Shown in pieces: positions 36,378-47,018 of a stretch of DNA of 64,000 nucleotides. The notes under the pieces were generated by a model, which was not told where the DNA came from, searched no databases, and saw only the letters and a program-made list of their open reading frames with translations. The stretch comes from Aquila chrysaetos chrysaetos. Its lineage: Eukaryota > Chordata > Aves > Accipitriformes > Accipitridae. The DNA lies in contig NC_044030.1 of NCBI RefSeq assembly GCF_900496995.4, forward strand, positions 16,614,851 to 16,678,850. Direction: 5' to 3'. Numbering within the stretch: position 1 is the stretch's first letter; every line of letters starts with the position of its first letter. Position numbers and translations under genes: made by a program.

Positions 36378-36404
36378 TTTGAAATGTCATTCTGACATTT
36401 CAAA
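36378..36404. repeat. perfect short inverted repeat
   Basis: Arms TTTGAAATGTCA (36378-36389) and TGACATTTCAAA (36393-36404) flank a 3-nt loop TTC. Pairing does not extend beyond the arms. Confidence 0.8.
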
Positions 36405-38534
36405 TTTGACAAGCTAAACAGACTCTGGCTCCTGATATTCAGAAAATACATCTTCACAGCTTTGTGAAATCTCTTGTAATAGACACCCAAATCATGGCAG
36501 CCAGCCTTCCTAGTGCCTTTTCCAAATCTTCACTCCTGAGCCTTGAGGTTAGCTGTATCTCCCCTTCTCAGCCCCCCAGATTATTCCTGTAGATTTTTAA
36601 AAGACAGCACACCACTGAAAAATGGAAACTTGGGTTTTCAGTGTGTTTATCTAGAGTGAAAATGTTTAAAGAAATACTTGGGGGGGAGTTAGCTTATCAT
36701 TAAAACTGAATGAAAGTAAGGATTTGAGGAACTGGTGTGAACTAGGTTAACTTAGTTCAATTTAGTGAACAAACAGGTTTGAATAAAACTGAAGAATATG
36801 TTGACAGGAGTCTCTGAAAACTAGCCTGAAAATTAATCCTGATCTGCCTGAATCATTTAAAGAGAACTGGATTTTAATATGTCAAGTGTTCAGATTTTTT
36901 TAAATGAAACTGCCTTGAACTAGTACTTAAAATCTCTGTTGATCAGTAATGAAGATGATGACAAAAATATTCCAATACGCAACTATGCAATACACAAAGC
37001 CGAAAAAAGGCCAGGGAAAAAAACCAATGATACAGAAACAGATCAGAAAAGATCTGAGACAAAAATCTATTAAAAAAGCATACTAAAATTGCTCATTTCT
37101 GGTGGGAAAATAAGCAGTGCTTTTTTGCTTTCTAACACCTTAGGTAAACTAAGCATTTAAAAATGCCACTATTTAAAAGATCATTCATCTGGAATATTTG
37201 AGCTTCAGGGTGGGAAGTAGGAATTTTACATGTTCTGCAGCCCAGTGCTTGCCTGCAGATGCTTATCCCTTGTTTAATCATCACACCACAAATGTGCCAT
37301 CATCATTTGGATCCCATTTTTTTTGCAGCAACGTAATACCTACTCAGGAAAGCTCTGGCTTTGCTCCAGCAAAGTCCCCGTTCACTTCAGCATTGGTGAT
37401 GACAGCAGCCCCTGCAGAGAGTGCCCAGCATCCTCATCCATCGTCAGCTGAAAGGGGCAGTCATTCTTCTGGTTTTGTAAATCTGAGGGAAGAAAACACC
37501 TGGTCAGCAAGGGAAATACGCTGTTGGAAGGAAGAAATTCCTCCTCCAGCTTTGTGTCCTGCCAGCAGATCGTTCATATGAACAACCCAAGAGACAGTTT
37601 GAGAAAAACAGTTCTTTTAAAGCTTGCAGTATAGGAAAATTATTTTCTTACTGAGCAGTGAAAGTAGATGCCACTTTTCTTTGTTAGAATACAAATACAC
37701 TCATACACAGAGAAATATGTTTCCTTTAGAGGCTCCTTATATTTTAAATCTCCATAACCAGGGAGCAGCCACTATAGCTGTATGGCAACAGTGCCTGGAA
37801 TCCTCTTATGGATTTTCCTATAAATCACATTTCTGTGAACTTAGACTTTGCTGATGTATGAGAAGAGGTATTGACTAAATATCAGAAGCCTAGAAGCATT
37901 AATGAATTGGTTTAGAACTAAGGACTTCCCATGTGTCTCATATTTTGGAAGCCTCAGAGTCTCTTTCATGTGTTTAACACTGGTGAATCTTTGGACCAAG
38001 TACTAAAACAATCTGTACAGCAAAGCCAGACTCCTGGAGAGCATCCTATGCCGCGTTCCTGTAAGGCAGATAGAAGCAAGAGAAGAAAAGAGATGATCTC
38101 TTTGGGATACTAATTCATCTAGGTGACATATACATGTGAGGTATGGCATTGCCCTGGGAGTCCCTGTCCAGTTGCTCTGTTTTGGTCTCCAAGCCCTTTC
38201 CTTTGCTTACAAGGTGCAAACATTCCACACAGCTCTGTTAAACTGGCTCAGCCTCATGGTGGTTTATTAAGCCACTACTTTAGGGACACCAGTGCCCAAA
38301 ATACATGATGGTCTTATTTTTGGTTGTCTTCTGTCTTTTGTGAACTTTCACAGAAGAATTTGCTTGGACCACAAGTCCTGTCAAACTTAGCAGCCAATTG
38401 CAGATGTCAAACAAAAGTATAAGATAAAGGCAACCAAACAATTTTACCTCTCAGGTATTACTCTCCTGGTTTCCAGTCACCTGCACCTTGGACTTCTTTT
38501 CCAGAGGCGGTATCTTTAGGTTTTTATAGTCTTC

Positions 38535-38860
38535 AATGTTTTTTTCTTTCATGAACTTGTCTAAAGCTCTTGGAATCCTTATACAGTTTCATCAACCACA
38601 ATGTCTTGTGGCAATCACTTCCACAGATTGACAACGTGGGAAAATTTGCTTCATTCCCTTTTGAACCTGACACCTTTTGGTATCACCTGCTGTTCCCTTG
38701 TTCCTGTACATGACAACATTCTTTTTTTCTTTTCTTTTTTTTCCGTTCTGCTCATGATATTATAGAGTCTTACCGTATTCATCCCTTATTGTCTGCTTTT
38801 TTGACCACAGTCTGCTTTTCCCAGGGGAACAATCCCACAGTTTTGAGCTTTCATGTTGCC
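38535..38860 (-). mobile_element. ancient CR1-like fragment
   Basis: The plus strand reads CATCAACCACAATGTCTTGT, then GGCAATCACTTCCACAGATT and TTGAACCTGACACC. This resembles the complement of old sauropsid CR1 3' regions. Strongly decayed; borders approximate. Confidence 0.5.
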
Positions 38861-41441
38861 ACTCTGAGAACTTGAACAAACCTTTTTTATTCCTGCTTTA
38901 TCTTTTTTGTGATGGGGACGGGGGGAATCAGACCTCCCTACAGCATTCAAGAGGCAAGCACACCATGGAGCTGTACAAGGACATAACAAACTCCTCTGGT
39001 TTATTCTTTACTCTTTTCCTGCTAATTTCTAAGATCCTGGGTTTGGGTTTTTTTTTATTTTATTTTTATTTTTTCCTAGCGGACACTTAACTACTGTTTT
39101 CACATTGGTATTTATTAGTTGAGAGATCCTGACATTCCCATTTAGTTTTGGTATTCAGTGACAATTTGCTAGCCTTTAGCCCTGCTCAATCAAGGGGTAT
39201 GAGCAATTCAGCTGCCTCCCTCAAGACAGCATCGTACCTCTTGGCAGCACTGGCAAACTGATGGGGGCTGCTGGGCTGTGCAGATACCCACCTGTGCCAA
39301 GGCAGTCCTTGCTGGGCAGCCCTGGAAGTTGAGCATTTTTTAGCCCCCACACACCATGGAAGCAGGGAATGTAGTGTGCCCCTGAAATTCCCCTCGCCCC
39401 AGCACTGCCTGTGACATGCCATTTGTCAGCTATCTCTGAGCTGTATTAGCAGGTTGCAACCATGGTTATTGGCAAGGCTGCCGGTCCCTGCCCTCATAAG
39501 TGCAACTGCTGAGAGAACAACGTGATGCGAATGGGCCAGGTGTTTTTTGTAAGAGTTAATTAAAATAACATGACATTAGAAATTCCAACATGCACATCAG
39601 TCTTTGGTTTGTTTACATTTCGTCCTCATCTCATGATCTAACATTTCACTGGGACCTCAGGAGACAGGCAAGGAAAGTGCACGAAAAGGGAGATTCCACA
39701 GCAATTTATCACCCTGGGTTTGCTACAATGTCTCACTATTTTCCAGTACAAATTGCAAAGAAAACCTTCTGTGAAAAGTTTTATATTTGTTTTTGTTTGA
39801 AGATGCAGGCAACTGTTATTTAACTTTGTGAGGTAATTATGACTGTATGCCAACAGAGAGATGTTCACTGTTGATGTATTTTTAATTGGAAGGAGAGCAA
39901 AGACAGGGGAAATTAAACTTACCTCCTCCTCCAGGCTGTATGCAGCCATCACTAACAATACAAAGACAAGTACCAGGAGGCAATAGAAACTTCAGGCTCT
40001 AGACACATTTAATACACCTGACGTGGTATTTTTTTTTATTTGTTTGTTACTATTCTCTTGTCCTAAGTGGTAAAGTATGAACTATTTAACATGACAGATA
40101 TCATACAAGGATTTGTGTTCTCTATTAGTGGCTTTCTTTGGGGATGCTGCAGAAGCCTGGAGAATTTCTTAAACTGATTTTTTTTTTTTTAAAGAACATT
40201 TTTCCATTTTTATGACCACTGCAATCAAAGCATTGAAATTCTAATTTGTAAAATTTGTATAGTATCCAAATAAAACACATGGACAACTGTCAGCACAAAG
40301 AGTGATGAGAAAATGAGTCCAAAGATAAGAATCTGAGGGAGATTTATTGAAGTATAGCAAAACAGTGCTGTGAATATTCTTGCTCAAAATTAAATGGCTT
40401 TGATTCAATTTAATTTAACATGCTTCAGAACTAAAGAGAATCTAATCTAACACTGAATGAGAGTCCGCACAGAGGTTTAATACCAATAGATTTGAAGAAT
40501 TCACTTAAAGTAATTTCTTCTTGGAGCCCCTAAATACTCAGGACCATGTATTTACCCTTCCACTGAGTGTAAATACAGCTGAATCTGCTTAAGTCAAATC
40601 ACTTGTTGATTTTCTTTGTCTTTTAGTTTTTCTTGCCTGGACTAGTGTTATTTATTTACCACTAGGTCGTGCCACCCCTCTTCTGTCTCCCCGCTCTTCT
40701 CTCTTCAAGCTACACCTACATTTTTTATTCCTTCTAAATCATACTGCCTCACAAATTTCTATGCATCTAAAAAGCTTTCTCTAGGCTAATTGTAGTCTTC
40801 CATCTTTAATTATTTTTTGTCAATAAGCACAAGAAGTTTTTGAAAATAACCATAATTTCCCAATATTTTGGGAAGAGTCTACAATCTGTTGCTGAAAGGA
40901 AACTTTTAGTAGGGAGCATGCCTAACACTTCTTCTTCCTCAGAAAAGTCCAACAGTTTAAGCAGCTTGCTTATTGCAGGCTAGAGCAAGACATTAAATAT
41001 TTTTTTTAGTTTTGTTAGATAAGAACATCCAGAATATAAATATTCATGATAACAGTGGTGTTGGTGATGCTGCTTTGTGTACCACTGGCCTTGGTGAGCA
41101 GTCACTTGAGCAGGATGCCAGGAAAAAAAGGATGCAGGAAAAAGAACATCCTTATTATTCCTACAGCAAAACCTAACTATGCGGCTGCAGAGAACAGATG
41201 GACGGGGAAACAACACAGGTCCTTTTCCCATCTCTTGCGTGAGTTTCTTCACTTAATTTGTTGTCTGTCAATGATGAAAAACTTACAAAATATTTTAATG
41301 CCAAAAGTAATGACATATTTGACTCTTTGTTATGAACTCCTAGGACTTCATGGGCTCTTTTGCCTCCTGAATGAATGTGAAGCTTTCTAAGAGAAACTCT
41401 TGATTTATATGGGTCTAGCATAGTTAACGTCTTACACCTTT
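38861..41441. other. no recognisable gene
   Basis: Unique AT-rich DNA with homopolymer T runs (near 39050 and 40180). No coding or repeat signal recognised. Confidence 0.4.
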
Positions 41442-42702
41442 CAGGCCCAGTCAGCATGGATTTATGAAAGGCAGGTCCTGCTTGGCTAACCTTATCTCCT
41501 TCTATGACAAGGTGACTTGCTTAGTGGAGGAGGGAAAGGCTGTGTATGTTGTCTACCTGGACTTTAGTAAAGCCTTTCACACCGTTTCCCACAGTGTTTT
41601 CCTGGAGAAACTGGCTGCTCATGGCTTGGACGGGTGTACTCTTCACTAGATAAAAAACTGGCTGGATGGCTGGGCCCAAAGAGTGGTGGTGACTGGAGTT
41701 AAATCCAGTTGGTGGCCGGTCACAAGTGGTGTTCCCCAGGGCTCAGTATTGGGGCCAGTTCTGTTTAATGTCTCTATCAATGGTCTGGACGAGGGGATCG
41801 AGTGCACCCTCAGTAAGTCTGCTGATGACACCAAGTTGGGCAGGAGCATTGATCTGCTTGAGGGGGTGAAGGCTCTACAGAGCGATCTGGACAGGCTGGA
41901 TCGATGGGCCAAGGACAATTGTATGAGGTTCAACAAGGCTCAGTGCTGGGTCCTACTCTTGGGTCACGACAACCCCAGGCAATGCTCCAGGCTTGGGGAA
42001 GAGTGGCTGGAAAGCTGCCTGGCAGAAAAGGACCTGGGGGTGTTGGTCAACAGCTGGCTGAATATGAGCCAGCAGTGTGCCCAGGTGGCCAAGAAGGCCA
42101 AAGGCATCCTGGCTTGTATCAGACATAGTGTGGCCAGCAGGAGCAGGGAAATGATTGTCCCCTTGTACTCGGCACTGGTGAGGCCGCACCTCGAGTACTG
42201 GGTTCAGTTTTGGGCCACTCACTACAGGAGAGACATTGAGGTGCTGGAGCGTGTCCAGAGAAGGGCAACGAAGCTGGTGAAGGGTCTAGAGCACAAGTCC
42301 TGTGGGGAGCGGCTGAGGGAGCTGGGGCTGTTTAGTCTGGAGAAAAGGAGGCCGAGGGGAGACCTTATAGCTCTCTACAACTACCTGAAAGGAGGTTTTA
42401 GCGAGGTGGGTGCTGGTCTCTTCTCCCAAGTAACAAGAGATAGGACGAGATTAAATGGCCTCAAGTTGCACCAGGGGAACTTTAGATCGGATATGAGGAA
42501 AAATGTCTTCAGTGAAAGGATTATCAAGCACTGGAACAGGCTGTCCAGAGAAGTGGTTGAGTCACCATCCCTGGAGGTATCTAAAAGATGTGTAGATGTG
42601 GCATTTGGGGACATGGTTTAGTGGTGGACTTGCAGTGTTAGGTTTGCGGTTGGACTCGATGATCTTGAAGGTATTTTCCAACCTAAATGATTCTATGATT
42701 CT
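41442..42702 (+). mobile_element. 5'-truncated CR1 LINE, copy B
   Basis: Starts at CAGGCCCAGTCAGCATGG in the RT region and ends with the CR1 tail (ATGATTCTATGATTCT). It is opposite in orientation to copy A. Bases 41584-42402 align without gaps to copy A (8132-7314) with 2 differences. The 5' 140 bp show 7 differences, and the 3' part from 42403 shows about 19 in 260. Confidence 0.95.
41464..42621 (+). pseudogene. CR1 copy B reverse transcriptase remnant
   Basis: The frame starts [16 protein letters not shown], is stopped by TAG at 41647-41649 (after CTLH) and reopens at 41683 for 312 codons to DMV. It carries YLDFSKAF, where copy A has YLAFSKAF, and SADDTKLG at the catalytic loop. Not functional. 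Confidence 0.9.
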
Positions 42703-42749
42703 ACCTTAAGCTTTTATCACATACTTTTAAGAGAATGTTTAGATGATGT

Positions 42750-43190
42750 TTACAAGGTGATCAGGCCTCTGGAATACCTGTCACATAAGAACAGGCTGAG
42801 AGAGTTGGGGTTGTTTAGCCTGGAGAAGAGAAGGTTCTGGGGAGACCTTATGGAGCCTTCCAGCAGTTCAAGGGGGCCTACAGGAAAGATGGGGTGGGAC
42901 CCTTTATCAAGGAGTGTAGTGGTAGGACAAGGGGTAATAGCTTTAAACTGAAAGAGGGTAGATTTAGATTAGATATTAGGAATAAATTCTTTCCTGCGAG
43001 GGTGGTGAGGCACTGGAACAGGTTGCCCAGAGAAGCTGTGGATGCCCCATCCCTGGAAGTGTTCAAGTCCAGGTTGGATGGGGCTTTGAGCAACTTGGTC
43101 TAGTGGAGTGTATCCGTGTCCATGGCAGGTGGGTTGGAACTAAATGATCTTTAAGGTCCCTTCCAGCCCAAACCATGTTATGATTCTTTG
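42750..43190 (+). mobile_element. second CR1 3' fragment beside copy B
   Basis: Plus-strand CR1 3' end of another subfamily: AGAACAGGCTGAGAGAGTTG near its start, then NRLPREAVDAPSLEVFKSRL and the stop, ending TTATGATTCTTTG. It begins about 50 bp after copy B ends. Confidence 0.88.
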
Positions 43191-45759
43191 TTCCAGAGCG
43201 TAATTTGTTGAATTTATTCATTTCCTTGTATTGGAAATAAGAACACTTAAAAAAATAGCGAGCCAGCTAGCAAGCATTCAGGTGTTGATGAACATGACAT
43301 GAATAACATGATGTTAGGCAACTAGAGTGGCACAAGTGCTCCATATTTAATGTTCAGGTCTCTTTAAACCCATTGGTGACAGTTAATTTACTCCTGTTTT
43401 ATGTTTCAGAGATCTTCAGGTGAAATCAATTAGAAGTTAGGTACCTAAATAGGACCTAATATTTTTGCAGACTTTGGTCTTCATAGCTGACTGATTTACA
43501 GTTGGCTCTGACTTACAACTGACTCTGACCTACCTCTACACTATTTTTGTCATAAACTGTAATTTGCTTTTATAACCATGAGCAATTCTGCAGATAATGC
43601 AGCGTGGGAGTCCTTGTGCTGAATGCTTGCCACCTAGGCTCTCTGCCATGCCGCTACCCTTCCTGCTTTGTTGACACAGTCATCTAATTGGTTACTGGCT
43701 CTGCCAAGAAGAGGTGGGCCAAATACTCTGCAGAAGCTGCCTTCAGTTAGGTTGCACAAGGGTCAACTGCCAGAATATTGCAAAATGAGGAGGAAAGAGC
43801 TGCTTCTGCTTTTGAAACTAGCACTGGTCACTCTACAGATCAACCCCATTTCCCTTCAGGCTAAGCAGAAACAAAAGATCTAGAAAACAGTCAATCTATT
43901 ACATTGAGAAGGTATATCCTTTATATAAACCTCAACCTTCATCTAAGATTTGCTGTAACACCATTATGCATGAATTAGTCCTAAAAACCTCTCCTTCCCT
44001 CATTCCTTGCAAGCCTTAATTAAACAAACATGTAGTCATAGCAGAAGGTGGAGAACCTACTGTCTGAAACACTGGCAGACATAAGCAGGAGAAGAAGAAG
44101 AGAAGTGTGCTTTCACGGTTCATTTACAAAAATGGGGCAAGGGAAAATATGAAGAGTAAAGGAAAGAGCTAATTTAGGGATAGTGAGTTCAAGAACAATA
44201 AAGAACAAATATATAACAATAGATGTAAAATCTTAGCCTTTGGGCAGGATTACCCTCAGAATACCTCCTCCAGTTACATGTGTTCAAGCTTTACTGAGGT
44301 GGGAATGTTAAACAAAAAAGAAAAACCCAAGATACAATTTATTCTTTGGATAGCATATCTGAGGGATAATTAACTTTGCTTTTAAAAATGTACTTTTTTT
44401 GACAAACATGATAAGTTATTTGAAAGGCTGTTTATCTTCCTTTTGTGTCCCTATTATTTTCTTCATTTAACATCCTTTATGGTCAAAATTTCCCATAGGT
44501 CTAAAGCAAATACTCCATATAAGCTAGTACAGCTCACATCTGTCCTCAGCTTCCCCTGAAGCCCAGAAACTGTAGGGACAGCAAGACAAAACATAACACT
44601 TTACGTTACATGACCCACTTGTGGCATGGGTCAGCTGGGAAAGGTGCGGCTGATTTTCAGACAATGACTAAGGACAGGAGTGAAAAGCCAGATGATGAGA
44701 CAGCCCTAAACACTCGACAATATGTACAAAAACTCAAGGAGAGGAGCATGGAAGTCATTGCTCCCTATTCTTGCCACAGAATAATGCCAGTAAGGTTGGA
44801 AAAGCAGGCAAGAGAAGAGACAGCAGGTAAGGCAGAAAGGATTATAGTGAAGATTTGCCTCTAAATGACTGAAAACTTGCCTCCTCTTACAAATACTAAC
44901 TCTATTACACCTGATAGCTTTGACTAATCCAGCCTACTGTGTCGGGGTAACTACTGGGCTCTACGGAAATGCACAGGGTATTCTTCCCACCATGATTTTC
45001 TGAGTGTCCACCTTCCCCCGTAATTGTCTGCTCCTTCAGATGAAGATTATACAAAGAGTAACCCCCATTTTTATTTTATTTTTATTTTTGGTTTCTTTAG
45101 GCTTGACAGCCTCTTTTCCTCTGTTACAGTTTAATACAGACAGAATATTCAGTGGGGTACAGGTATGCTTTCCAAATTTCTCAGAAAACACATGCACACT
45201 TGGTCACATGGGAGAAGCATCAGTCAATTTGTTCAGTTTCAGATTAGCACATAAGTAAAATGAGTTTGGAGGCTGAAGCTTAACAGCAAATTTTCTGGAG
45301 CTGTACCAAATGCAGGTACCTTCAAGTACCAAGTGAGTACCTTCAGGTACCTCCTTGCACTTTGACAGAATAAACAGCTGAGCATATTCTGGAAGGAAAA
45401 AAACCCCACCAAAGCCAACCCCAAAACCAAACCTTACAATTTCAGTGTGTTTAATATTTGATTTAATATCTACATATCTTACTTGGGCCACCAGAATACA
45501 AGGAAGCTAATGTAATTTCCCTTGGTATAAGTTGAATTATAAGATGCTCATCTCTGCACAAGATACAGAGGAAAATGCAGAATGCATTTTTCAAAGCTAT
45601 ATAACCTAGTAATGCTTTACCATGTTTTATTTGTCTCTTCAAACAAGTGACGTTAAGTCAGACTCAAACTTATTTGGATTTTTTTTAAACATGTTGCTCG
45701 TTTTAATCACTCCAAGCCATATTTCGTTCTCTATTGCTTTTCAATACTAACTACTACTA
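43191..45759. other. no recognisable gene
   Basis: Spacer between CR1 copies, AT-rich, no coding signal. A small GGTACC-containing repeat occurs near 45315-45350. Confidence 0.4.
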
Positions 45760-47018
45760 AGGCCCAATCAGCATGGGTTTACGAAAGGCAGGTCCTGCTT
45801 GACCAACCTGATCTCCTTTTATGACCAGGTGACCCGCCTAGTGGATGAGGGAAGGACTGTGGCTGTTATCTACCTTGACTTCAGCAAGGCCTTTGACACT
45901 GTCTCTCATGGCATACTCCTTGAGAAACTGGCGTCTCGTGGCCTGGATAAGCGCACTCTTCACTGGGTGAAAAACTGGCTGGATGGCCGAGCCCAGAGGG
46001 TTGTGGTGAATGGGGTGAAATCCAGTTGGCGGCGGGTCACAAGTGGTGTTCCCCAGGGCTCAGTGTTGGGCCCCGTTCTGTTTAATATCTTTATCAAAGA
46101 TTTGGATGAGGGGATTGAGTGCACCCTCAGCAAGTTTGCAGATGACACCAAGTTGGGGGGGAAGGGTCGATCTGCTTGAGGGTAGGGAGGCTCTACAGAG
46201 AGATCTGGACAGGCTGGATCGATGGGCTGAGGCCAGTCATATGAAGTTCAACAAGGCCAAGTGCCGGGTCCTGCACTTGGGTCACGGCAACCCCATGCAG
46301 CACTACAGGCTTGGGGAAGAGTGGCTGGAAAGCTGCCCGGCAGAGAAAGACCTGGGGGTGCTGGTCGACAGCCGGCTGAATATGAGCCAGCAGTGTGCCC
46401 AGGTGGCCAAGAAGGCCAACGGCATCCTGGCCTGTATTAGAAATAGTGTGGCCAGCAGGAGCAGGGAGGTGGTTGTTCCCCTGTACTCGGCACTGGTGAG
46501 GCCGCACCTCGAGTACTGTGTTCAATTTTGGGCCCCTCACTACAAGAAAGACATTGAGGTGCTGGAGCGTGACCAGAGGAGGGCAACCAAGTTGGTGAGG
46601 GTCCTGGAGCACAAGTCTTATGAGGAGCGGCTGAGGGAGCTGGGGTTGTTTAGCCTGGAGAAAAGGAGGCTGAGGGGAGACCTTATCGCTCTGTACAGCT
46701 ACCTGAAAGAAGGTTTTAGCGAGGTGGGTGTTGGTCTCTTCTCCCAAGTAACAAGAGATAGGACAAGAGGAAATGGCCTCAAGTTGCGGTAAGGGAGATT
46801 TAGGTTGGATATTGGGAAAAGATTCTTTACTGAGAGGGTTGTCAAACATTGGAAAAGGCTGCCCAGGGAAGTGGTTGAGTCACCATCCCTGGAGGTATTC
46901 AAAAAGCGTGTAGACAAGGTACTCCATAACGTGGTTTATTGGGTGTGGATGATGGTTGGACTCCATGATCTTGAAGGTCTTTTCCAACCTAAATGATTCT
47001 ATAACTGATTCTATGATA
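45760..47018 (+). mobile_element. 5'-truncated CR1 LINE, copy C
   Basis: Starts AGGCCCAATCAGCATGGG, within 1-2 nt of the copy B truncation point, and ends ATGATTCTATAACTGATTCT. It keeps the usual CR1 residues that A and B lack, such as HWVKNWLDG and [10 protein letters not shown]. Confidence 0.93.
45799..46995 (+). pseudogene. CR1 copy C reverse transcriptase, frameshifted
   Basis: The RT frame runs to about 46155, where a G-run (46156-46162) shifts it; the second frame (open 46043-46792) continues with [24 protein letters not shown] at 46790-46792 interrupts the end. It is the least degraded RT of the three near the catalytic loop (FADD kept). Confidence 0.88.

Larger units (their letters stand above)
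31300..38530. other. upstream flank of RIG-I, no recognisable gene
   Basis: About 7 kb with short ORFs on both strands. The largest cluster, 33109-33830, overlaps itself in opposite strands and resembles no protein I know. It holds the candidate CTCF motif (35375-35388) and a hairpin (36378-36404). Confidence 0.5.

Noticed and set aside
40659..40676. Second CTCF-like motif (CCACTAGGTCGTGC)
   Set aside because: Two mismatches in the conserved core; too weak to list.
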